Below, one piece after another: positions 1 to 4,640 of a stretch of DNA of 6,982 bases. The translations under genes were made by a program, and so were the position numbers. Under the pieces are notes generated by a model. The model was not told the DNA's origin, did not search any database, and worked only from the letters and a program-made list of their open reading frames with translations. Source of the DNA: an uncultured Atopobium sp. (GTDB lineage: Bacteria > Actinomycetota > Coriobacteriia > Coriobacteriales > Atopobiaceae). How positions within the stretch are numbered: position 1 is the stretch's first letter; every line of letters starts with the position of its first letter. Location of the stretch: the NCBI GenBank assembly GCA_916720465.1, contig CAKARF010000047.1:1-6982 (forward strand), read 5' to 3'.

Positions 1-368
1 TCCATGAGCCTTGAAGGAGCACCGTTAATCAGGTACTCAGACTCTCCAGAGCGATACATGCGCCTGGTGATGCCAATTTCAGAGAAATCAATAGGAATGG
101 TATGGTCAGAGTTATCCAAGACCAGTGTTACCTCAGCAACACCCACCGCTCCCCTTGCTGACGAGCCAGAGAAGATAACGTCTTCCATAGCCTGGCCACG
201 GAGCATCTTTGCGCTCTGCTCGCCCAATACCCAAAGAATTGCGTCAGAGACATTGGACTTACCCGAGCCATTAGGACCAACGACAACGGTAAGACCGGGG
301 TCAAAAACCATCTGAGTTTTATCAGCGAATGACTTAAAACCCTTGAGTGTCAGCGATTTTAGATACAC
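1..368 (-). CDS. smc: Chromosome segregation protein SMC, N-terminal part (runs off left edge)
   Basis: This is the start of SMC, the ATPase core of the bacterial condensin that compacts and helps segregate the chromosome with ScpA and ScpB. The 122 codons present hold the N-terminal half of the ABC-type head: the YLKSLTLKGFKSFADKT start, the Walker A loop GPNGSGKS at residues 31-38, then SDAILWVLGEQSAKMLRG and MEDVIFSGS, all typical of SMC. The coiled coil, hinge, signature motif and Walker B lie beyond the window. I place the start at the GTG whose first base is 368, because the conserved YLKSL begins there and an AAAGG (381-385) lies 12 bases upstream. That site abuts the rnc stop, with only 17 bases between the genes, so smc is probably cotranscribed and perhaps translationally coupled with rnc. 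The rnc-smc order is common in Firmicutes and Actinobacteria. The family call is near certain; the GTG start is likely. Confidence 0.96.
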   Translation of the reverse strand, partial: MYLKSLTLKGFKSFADKTQMVFDPGLTVVVGPNGSGKSNVSDAILWVLGEQSAKMLRGQAMEDVIFSGSSARGAVGVAEVTLVLDNSDHTIPIDFSEIGITRRMYRSGESEYLINGAPSRLM

Positions 369-385
369 GGGTACAGGGTACCTTT

Positions 386-1117
386 CTACCTTAGGTGCAT
401 TTCTGCATCAGCATCAAGCGGAGCATCATCCACACCAAGACGTACCAACGCGTCTTGAGCGGCTTCTGACTCTGCGGCTTTCTTTGATGGTCCCTGTCCA
501 CGACCCACCTTAAGGCCGTCGACAAATACCACAGCGGTAAACGTTGGCGTATGGGCAGGGCCGCTCTCACCAATAAGCTTGTACTCTGGGGTAGCCTTAC
601 CTTTAGCTTGTACCGCTTCCTGCAAACGAGATTTAGGACTTACCGAACGAACTGCCAGCGCTGGAGAAATATGAGGTCCAAGCGTACGAATAACAAACTC
701 GTGCGTCGGATCAAAGCCCGCATCAAGGTAGAGCGCGCCAACAATGGACTCGTAAACATTCTCCAAAGCAGACTTCATGCCACGCTTTCCCGTGCCCTTC
801 TCGGAAATTCCCATAACAATTAAAGGAGAAATTCCTAGAGCATCAGAGACAATAGAGAGCGTATGGCCGGATACCAGAGAGATTTTTAGCCTAGTAAGTT
901 GGCCTTCGTCCATATCTGGATAGCGCTCAAACAGCTCTGTTGCAATAATGGCACCAAGAATTGAGTCACCCAAAAACTCCAGACGCTCATACGAAGCAGA
1001 AACAGGCTTGCCCTCCACCGCCGAAGGGTGTGTGAGGGCAGCCTCAATTAGTTCTTTATTGGTAAATGTGTGACCGCAAATAGCTTCTGCAGCAGCTACT
1101 CGTTCGTGCAATTTCAC
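386..1117 (-). CDS. rnc: Ribonuclease III
   Basis: This is the double-strand-specific endoribonuclease that processes rRNA precursors and structured mRNAs, acting as a cytoplasmic homodimer. The 243 residues match the usual bacterial length. The RNase III domain covers about 1-150, with the family signature ERLEFLGDS at 44-52 (expected metal ligands E44, E47, D51), E71 in the DEGQ segment and E123 in the YESIVGALYLD segment. A double-stranded RNA-binding domain follows at about 160-228 (SRLQEAVQAKG, then GPSKKAAESEAAQDAL). The residue aligning with the metal ligand D114 of E. coli RNase III appears to be Asn120 instead of Asp. The start is GTG, 13 bases after the acpP stop, with only a weak TAAGTAGG-like ribosome site overlapping that stop, which suggests coupling to acpP. 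A leucine-poor acidic tail of about 15 residues follows the RNA-binding domain. Confidence 0.97.
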   Translation of the reverse strand: MKLHERVAAAEAICGHTFTNKELIEAALTHPSAVEGKPVSASYERLEFLGDSILGAIIATELFERYPDMDEGQLTRLKISLVSGHTLSIVSDALGISPLIVMGISEKGTGKRGMKSALENVYESIVGALYLDAGFDPTHEFVIRTLGPHISPALAVRSVSPKSRLQEAVQAKGKATPEYKLIGESGPAHTPTFTAVVFVDGLKVGRGQGPSKKAAESEAAQDALVRLGVDDAPLDADAEMHLR

Positions 1118-1130
1118 GTATAAAACCTAC

Positions 1131-1367
1131 TTAAGCAGCAAGAATAGCATCTACTGCGTCACCAACGGTAGCAATCTCATCGATGTTTTCTGCATCAAAA
1201 GTCATATCAAACTCTTGCTCAAGGTCTGTGACAAGCTGCAAAAGATCAAAAGAGTCTGCACCCAGGTCCTTAAATGAGGTGCCCTCTGTGAGCTCAACGG
1301 AATCGTCAAGGTCCAGCGTCTCTCTAACAACGTCAATTACCTTTTCAAGTGTTTCTGTGCGATCCAT
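1131..1367 (-). CDS. acpP: Acyl carrier protein
   Basis: This encodes a 78-residue acyl carrier protein that carries growing fatty acyl chains as thioesters on a 4'-phosphopantetheine arm. Ser39, in LGADSFD, is the attachment serine; the common sequence is DSL, so Phe follows the serine here instead of Leu. The protein is strongly acidic with the usual helical layout and the closing TVGDAVDAI segment. A GTG at 1382 is open in frame, but it would place the strong ribosome site AAGGAGGA inside the gene and add MQGGC, unlike the family. The ATG at 1367 is therefore preferred. The gene is first in an apparent acpP-rnc-smc unit, separated from plsX by a terminator. PlsX consumes acyl-AcpP and CoaD upstream supplies the CoA pathway that provides its arm, so the neighbourhood is functionally coherent. 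Confidence 0.96.
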   Translation of the reverse strand: MDRTETLEKVIDVVRETLDLDDSVELTEGTSFKDLGADSFDLLQLVTDLEQEFDMTFDAENIDEIATVGDAVDAILAA

Positions 1368-1370
1368 ACA

Positions 1371-1378
1371 TCCTCCTT
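1371..1378 (-). promoter_or_regulatory. Ribosome binding site that fixes the acpP start
   Basis: The minus strand reads AAGGAGGA here, an almost perfect match to the anti-Shine-Dalgarno sequence, ending three bases before the ATG at 1365-1367. The spacing is a little tight, but the match is the strongest in the window, as expected for a very abundant protein. It rules out the in-frame GTG at 1382 as the main start. Confidence 0.85.
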
Positions 1379-1394
1379 GCACACAACAATGACG

Positions 1395-1441
1395 TTAGTA
1401 ATTTTACCCCGTGATGGGCATCTGTATGATGACATTACTAA
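1395..1441 (-). promoter_or_regulatory. Candidate acpP promoter flanked by an 8-bp inverted repeat
   Basis: A separate promoter is expected because a strong terminator precedes this spot. On the minus strand there is a good -10-like TAAAAT (1401-1406) with a poor -35 candidate CATACA (1423-1428, 16-base spacer), which would give a transcript start near 1394 and a leader of about 27 bases. A perfect inverted repeat, TTAGTAAT (1395-1402) and ATTACTAA (1434-1441), brackets this segment with 31 bases between the arms. The near arm overlaps the -10 and the predicted start, a position where a repressor would block transcription. The repeat is visible in the sequence; the promoter and operator roles are inference. 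Confidence 0.45.
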
Positions 1442-1460
1442 AGCTGAAACAAACAATCTT

Positions 1461-1494
1461 AAAAAAGTAAAGCCCACAGAATTGTCCATGGGCT
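1461..1494 (-). terminator. Intrinsic terminator after plsX
   Basis: The minus-strand transcript can form a hairpin with AGCCCA paired to UGGGCU (arms at 1489-1494 and 1471-1476), extended inward by UGGA with UCUG including two wobble pairs, which leaves a four-base CAAU loop. A U-rich run, TTACTTTTTT (1470-1461), follows at once. It lies 43 bases past the plsX stop and before the acpP promoter region, so it should end the rpmF-plsX transcript. Confidence 0.85.
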
Positions 1495-1500
1495 CCACCA

Positions 1501-1524
1501 TAACTTATAAAAATTTTTATGTTA
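1501..1524. repeat. AT-rich palindrome between plsX and its terminator
   Basis: A perfect 14-bp palindrome, ATAAAAATTTTTAT, occupies 1507-1520. The outer bases TAAC (1501-1504) and GTTA (1521-1524) also pair if two bases (TT, 1505-1506) are bulged. It lies just downstream of plsX and upstream of the terminator hairpin. It might be a protein-binding site, a weak extra terminator element or a 3' end stabiliser; nothing here decides between these. Confidence 0.5.
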
Positions 1525-1536
1525 CAGGCGCTTTTA

Positions 1537-2520
1537 CTACAGCTGAATTGAAGAAGAGATTTTCTCAATTAAGTTGGCACGCACTGCATTGGCTGCAGAG
1601 AGTGTTCCTGCACACACTGCAGAAGAGCTGGTAGCACCATGTCCTTTAAGCACAGGAGCCGAGACGCCCAGCAAGAAGGCGCCGCCCACAGAATCTCCTG
1701 AAAGCTCTGCTGCCGTAGCCTTAAGAGCGTCTTTCAAAAGCAGTGCGCCAAACGCAGCCTTCTTGGATGAATTAATTGCATCCTTAAGGCTAGACATAAT
1801 AAATTTGCCCGTGCTCTCAATGGATTTCAAAGCTACATTTCCGGTAAAGCCGTCTGTCACAATGACGTCAAAACGGCTTCCTAAAATATCAGTCCCTTCA
1901 GCGTTTCCACCAAAATTAATAGGCGCCTCTGCAAGAGCCGCATGATATGAGAGAGCAAGCTCAGAACCCTTGGTCTCTTCAGATCCATTGCAGAGAAGGC
2001 CTACGGTTGGATTTTCAATTCCAAGCGATGCGTTGGCAAAGGCCTTGCCCATTTGTGCAAATTGCACTAAAACGTCTGGACGCACATCAGCGTTGGCGCC
2101 AGTGTCCAAAAAGACTGTTTTATGACCGCCAAGTCCAGGAAGAATCAAGGTGAGTGCTGGGCGCTTTACGCCTTTGATGCGACCAATGCCAAAAGTAGCA
2201 GCGGTAAGCACTGCTCCTGTGGAGCCTGCCGAGAAAAGACCATCGGCCTCTCCTGCCTTAACCGCCTGAGCGGCCCTGACAATACTGGCGTCTTTTTTCT
2301 GTCTAACCGCATTAGCAGGATGCTCGCTCATGGCAATAACTTCAGTAGTGACCAAAGCCTTTGCACGATTGTGATTGTTTGCAAAAGGAGTAACAAACTC
2401 ATCAGCTCCGGCGAGAAGAACCTCTAGCTCTTGGTCCTTCTCGAGAGCCATACGTACTCCCTCAAGAACAACCTCAGGGCTTTGGTCAGATCCCATAACG
2501 TCTACACAAATAACGGGCAT
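1537..2520 (-). CDS. plsX: Phosphate acyltransferase PlsX
   Basis: PlsX converts acyl-AcpP and inorganic phosphate to acyl-phosphate, the acyl donor used by PlsY for the first acylation of glycerol-3-phosphate in phospholipid synthesis. It is a peripheral, membrane-associated cytoplasmic enzyme. The 327 residues are within the normal range. Conserved segments in order are DVMGSD at 7-12 (usually DAMGGD), the HPANAVRQKKDAS stretch at 67-79, SAGSTGA at 97-103, DTGANAD at 139-145, NGSEETKGSE at 178-187, NAEGTDI at 206-212, the hallmark DGFTGNV at 223-229 and HGATSSSA at 294-301. The ATG at 2520 is preceded by AAGGAG (2526-2531) with five bases between, and two consecutive stop codons (TAG, TAA) end it. 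An intrinsic terminator lies between it and rpmF, and I see no good promoter in the 23 bases that follow, so expression probably depends on read-through from rpmF. Confidence 0.97.
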   Translation of the reverse strand: MPVICVDVMGSDQSPEVVLEGVRMALEKDQELEVLLAGADEFVTPFANNHNRAKALVTTEVIAMSEHPANAVRQKKDASIVRAAQAVKAGEADGLFSAGSTGAVLTAATFGIGRIKGVKRPALTLILPGLGGHKTVFLDTGANADVRPDVLVQFAQMGKAFANASLGIENPTVGLLCNGSEETKGSELALSYHAALAEAPINFGGNAEGTDILGSRFDVIVTDGFTGNVALKSIESTGKFIMSSLKDAINSSKKAAFGALLLKDALKATAAELSGDSVGGAFLLGVSAPVLKGHGATSSSAVCAGTLSAANAVRANLIEKISSSIQL

Positions 2521-2540
2521 GTTAACTCCTTAGTGCTATA

Positions 2541-2576
2541 AAAAAGAAGGCCGGCCCCTAAAGAACCGGCCTTCTT
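2541..2576 (-). terminator. Strong intrinsic terminator between rpmF and plsX
   Basis: On the minus strand a perfect 11-bp stem, AAGAAGGCCGG with CCGGCCTTCTT (2576-2566 and 2554-2544), closes an 11-base loop, and the T run starts inside the stem and continues to 2541. It lies 20 bases past the rpmF stop and 24 bases before plsX. Because the genes are otherwise close and plsX shows no clear promoter, it probably acts as a partial terminator that sets plsX expression well below that of L32. Confidence 0.88.
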
Positions 2577-2596
2577 GGCCATACGATGTATGAGTG

Positions 2597-2776
2597 TTAC
2601 TCAGTAACAACAACCTCACGGTCCTTGTAGAAGCCACAGTTAGGGCATACGTGGTGAGGAAGCTTTGGAGCGCCGCACTGTGGGCATACAGAGCGAGCTG
2701 CTGCGTTAAGCTTGCTGTTTGCCGAACGACGGGTGTGGGTTGCGCCGCGGCCCTTCTTTTGTTTAGGTACTGCCAT
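2597..2776 (-). CDS. rpmF: Large ribosomal subunit protein bL32
   Basis: This is the 59-residue protein L32 of the large ribosomal subunit. The MAVPKQKKGRGATHTRRS start is diagnostic: the basic N-terminal tail of L32 threads into 23S rRNA. A zinc ribbon follows, with CPQC at 31-34 and CPNC at 44-47, so this is the zinc-binding (C+) form with all four cysteines, and the protein ends at VVVTE. The ATG is preceded by AAAGAGG (2783-2789) at six bases. It follows the DUF177 gene, the same pairing found in many bacteria including E. coli (yceD-rpmF-plsX). It has its own candidate promoter and a leader hairpin upstream and a strong terminator downstream, as expected for a highly expressed ribosomal protein that need not be matched to its neighbours. 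Confidence 0.97.
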   Translation of the reverse strand: MAVPKQKKGRGATHTRRSANSKLNAAARSVCPQCGAPKLPHHVCPNCGFYKDREVVVTE

Positions 2777-2800
2777 CTTAAACCTCTTTTGCTCTTGCTA

Positions 2801-2825
2801 GCGCCCCTAAAACACATGAGGGCGC
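2801..2825 (-). promoter_or_regulatory. Hairpin in the rpmF leader
   Basis: The predicted rpmF leader can fold a GC-rich hairpin: GCGCCC (2825-2820) with GGGCGC (2806-2801) around a 13-base loop. It ends about 11 bases before the ribosome site. No U run follows, so it is not a standard terminator. It could be a regulatory leader for L32, a transcript-stabilising structure or a binding site; the pairing is visible and the role is inference. Confidence 0.45.
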
Positions 2826-2850
2826 GACCCATTCACATAATGCGTTGGAT

Positions 2851-2881
2851 ACTATACCACGTACTGACACATTTTGTACGT
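2851..2881 (-). promoter_or_regulatory. Extended -10 promoter for rpmF with an upstream inverted repeat
   Basis: The minus strand reads TGG then TATAGT (2859-2851), an extended -10 element one base from consensus TATAAT. A canonical -35 is missing, which an extended -10 can tolerate. The predicted start near 2844 gives a leader of about 68 bases before rpmF. Directly abutting the -10 is an inverted repeat, ACGTAC (2859-2864) and GTACGT (2876-2881) with 11 bases between, occupying the place of the missing -35. It could be an operator or an activator site. The elements are seen; their use is inferred. Confidence 0.55.
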
Positions 2882-2923
2882 AGATACAGCATTTATTCAC
2901 CATTTAGGAGAAGAAATTTTATT

Positions 2924-3493
2924 TTACTCTTCCGAATCCGGCTCAATCACAAGATTTTTAAGTGCCGCAAACGGGTTTGAAGCAAGCTTTTCTTCTTCTC
3001 GCTTCTGCTCAATCTGAGCTGCGTGACCGCAATCTTCTTCGTTCAGATTGCAACCGCATACTGGGCAAAGTCCCTTGCAGTCGGACTTGCACAGTACAAC
3101 ATAAGGCGTCTCCATAACAAGCGAAGGTAAAAGAGCCTCTGCAAGATTGATGGTTTTATCGGCATTTACTAAAACGTAATCTGCCTCATCTTCATCGTCT
3201 GCAGAAATTACAGGCTCTTCAAAGAGATAATACTCATCTACCTCTGCGTTTAAAGAGAGTTGTGCGTCCTCAAGACAACGGTCACACGTACCAACTGCGT
3301 CAGCACGAAGCATTCCGGTAACCAAAATGCCCTCACCCGCGTTGGTAAGCACTAGATCAAAATCAATTCCCATGGGGAGAGAAAATTCATGCTCTCCCAA
3401 CTCATATGAGTCTTCATTAAGATGGCCCGCATAAGAAACGGTATCGCCTGCATTTGCAAGACGATCATCTAGCGCATAAAGAACTGGTTGCAT
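2924..3493 (-). CDS. yceD: DUF177 (YceD-family) cysteine-rich protein
   Basis: This 189-residue soluble protein belongs to the DUF177/YceD family, which nearly always sits beside rpmF; relatives have been linked to 23S rRNA accumulation, but the mechanism is not settled. Two cysteine clusters mark the family: CDRC at 70-73 and, later, CKSDCKGLCPVCG at 135-147, followed by N-L-N-E and C155, a likely metal-binding arrangement. An acidic stretch (about 99-106) and a charged tail (161-169) are also visible. There is no signal peptide or membrane segment. The ATG at 3493 lies five bases after the stop of the SepIVA-like gene with only a weak ribosome site (GGTAG), so translation is probably coupled to that gene. 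No terminator separates it from rpmF, so some transcripts should continue into rpmF. A role in L32 or large-subunit assembly is inference from family context. Confidence 0.92.
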   Translation of the reverse strand: MQPVLYALDDRLANAGDTVSYAGHLNEDSYELGEHEFSLPMGIDFDLVLTNAGEGILVTGMLRADAVGTCDRCLEDAQLSLNAEVDEYYLFEEPVISADDEDEADYVLVNADKTINLAEALLPSLVMETPYVVLCKSDCKGLCPVCGCNLNEEDCGHAAQIEQKREEEKLASNPFAALKNLVIEPDSEE

Positions 3494-3498
3494 TGGAA

Positions 3499-3996
3499 CT
3501 ACCAGGCAACATTATTGCTGGTGTTACGAGGACCAGAGTTCTCATCAAGCGTCTGACGAACACGAGAGACAGAATTTGTCAGGCTCTTAAGGTTCTCCTC
3601 AAGGTGAGCAAGAACGGTATCTGCGTACTCCTCAGCGTTGTAGCGAGTATCACGCTCGTACTGCTCTGCCTGGTCACGAATAGTGTCTGCCTGCTGCTGA
3701 GCAAGGCGGACAACCTCCTGGTCACCAGCAAGAATCATAGCCTGCTGCTGTGCGTCAGCAATGATGGACTCTGCCTGAGCACGTGCGCGCTCAAGGGTCT
3801 CATCCTCTTCCTTGATGATGCGACGAGCGGTTGCAAACTCTTCTGGGAAAACACGACGAATCTCGTCAAGAAGCTCGTAGAAGTCCTGGGCATCAATAAT
3901 CTTCTTGTTACCGCCATCCATAAAAGGTGACTTAGCCTCAGTTACAATCTGCTCAATCTCAGATACAAGGCTCTCAATTTCCTCGCCTGGCTGCAT
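3499..3996 (-). CDS. SepIVA/DivIVA-like coiled-coil protein, short form
   Basis: The product is 165 residues, highly charged and mostly predicted coiled coil. Its N-terminal half (about 9-82: IVTEAKSPFM, an ELLDEIRRVFPEE segment, then RARAQAESIIADA) resembles from memory the actinobacterial SepIVA/Rv2927c protein, a DivIVA-like factor in envelope growth and septation of mycobacteria. Gene order supports this: in Mycobacterium tuberculosis the same family lies directly upstream of a DUF177 gene and rnc. The C-terminal coil (about 93-152) also resembles the end of SepIVA, but the central Ala/Glu-rich repeats seem missing, leaving it some 80 residues shorter. There is no membrane segment, so the automatic label 'ATP synthase subunit B-like', given to such coils, does not fit. 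The ATG has AAAGGAG (4003-4009) at six bases. Likely cytoplasmic; its role here is inferred. Confidence 0.78.
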   Translation of the reverse strand: MQPGEEIESLVSEIEQIVTEAKSPFMDGGNKKIIDAQDFYELLDEIRRVFPEEFATARRIIKEEDETLERARAQAESIIADAQQQAMILAGDQEVVRLAQQQADTIRDQAEQYERDTRYNAEEYADTVLAHLEENLKSLTNSVSRVRQTLDENSGPRNTSNNVAW

Positions 3997-4029
3997 CCAG
4001 GGCTCCTTTCAGTCCAATACATAAGCCGT

Positions 4030-4058
4030 GTTATATGCACATATAGCCCACATGACCA
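4030..4058 (-). promoter_or_regulatory. Candidate promoter for the SepIVA-like gene and yceD
   Basis: In the 126-base gap after coaD, the minus strand has TGGTCA (4053-4058, four of six to TTGACA), a 17-base spacer and TATAAC (4030-4035, five of six to TATAAT). The start would be near 4023, giving a leader of about 27 bases before the SepIVA-like gene. A dyad, TATATG and CATATA separated by two bases (4032-4045), overlaps the -10. No terminator is evident after coaD, so this promoter may add to read-through. Confidence 0.5.
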
Positions 4059-4122
4059 CGACGCATAAAACACCTTTTTAAGAATGTTAGCAGAATATAA
4101 TGAAAATGCAGGGCAAATATAC

Positions 4123-4632
4123 TTAATTACCGCAATTATGCAGAGCTTCAAGCTTTTTAATGACGTTCTTTGGTACCAAAAATGATACGTCTGCGCCCAT
4201 GGCTGAAATTTCTCTGACAATTGAAGAAGAAATGTAGCCGTACTCTGGACTGGACATAACAAAGATGCTCTCCAGCTCAGGAGCCATATGGGAGTTAAGG
4301 TCTGCCTGCTGAAGCTCATACTCAAAGTCTGTCATAGCCCTCAGGCCTTTGACCACACCGCCTGCTCCACGAGCGTTGCAGAAATCAACAAGAAGACCTT
4401 CCATAGGCTCTACAGAAACGTCCACAAGACCTTCATCTACAAGAGCATCTTTAAGCATCTGTACGCGCTCTTCAAGAGAAAAAGTAGTTCCTGTGCCATG
4501 CTTACGCTTAGAAGCTGCAACAGCTACCGTGACATTTTCAAAAAGGCGAGAAGCTCGTCTGATTACATCAAGGTGTCCGTTTGTGACGGGATCAAAAGTA
4601 CCTGGTACAACTACGTGAGTGATGCTGTTCAA
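4123..4632 (-). CDS. coaD: Phosphopantetheine adenylyltransferase
   Basis: CoaD transfers AMP from ATP to 4'-phosphopantetheine to make dephospho-CoA, the penultimate step of coenzyme A synthesis; it is a cytoplasmic hexamer in known cases. The 169 residues are the usual length. The nucleotidyltransferase motif TNGH is at 17-20, within PGTFDPVTNGHLD (10-22). KGLRAMTDFEYELQ (95-108) holds the conserved Arg98, with the Lys95 variant typical of Actinobacteria where others have Arg. ISSSIVRE at 134-141 is the C-terminal substrate-site motif. The start is a TTG at 4632, chosen because AGGAG (4638-4642) lies five bases upstream and no ATG or GTG fits the conserved N terminus. That ribosome site overlaps the rsmD stop, leaving an eight-base gap, so coaD is probably coupled to rsmD; rsmD-coaD is a common bacterial pair. 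Confidence 0.97.
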   Translation of the reverse strand: MNSITHVVVPGTFDPVTNGHLDVIRRASRLFENVTVAVAASKRKHGTGTTFSLEERVQMLKDALVDEGLVDVSVEPMEGLLVDFCNARGAGGVVKGLRAMTDFEYELQQADLNSHMAPELESIFVMSSPEYGYISSSIVREISAMGADVSFLVPKNVIKKLEALHNCGN

Positions 4633-4640
4633 CGTATCTC

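Noticed and set aside
4..315. Open frame on the plus strand, 103 codons
   Set aside because: It lies antisense to the clearly recognisable N-terminal SMC coding sequence and resembles no known protein; it is a shadow of smc.
1368..1382. Upstream GTG start for acpP at 1382
   Set aside because: It would put the excellent ribosome site AAGGAGGA inside the gene and add five residues foreign to acyl carrier proteins.
2521..2545. Promoter for plsX directly after the terminator (TATAGC as a -10)
   Set aside because: The only -35 candidate, TTTAGG, lies in the terminator loop, and the start would fall at the ribosome site, leaving almost no leader.
2536..2832. 98-codon minus-strand frame starting in the rpmF leader
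   Set aside because: It overlaps rpmF in a different frame, has no ribosome site, and runs through the terminator; rpmF itself is unmistakable.
2895..2935. Possible terminator after yceD
   Set aside because: The imperfect GGAAGAG/CTTCTCC pairing has a mismatch and a wobble, a long AT loop and no following T run.
2594..2980. 128-codon plus-strand frame across rpmF and its leader
   Set aside because: It is antisense to rpmF and its promoter region, with a low-complexity, arginine- and leucine-rich product and no ribosome site or recognisable domain.
3499..3996. ATP synthase F0 subunit b
   Set aside because: There is no N-terminal membrane helix, and the gene context (coaD, DUF177) has no other ATP synthase gene; the likeness is generic coiled coil.
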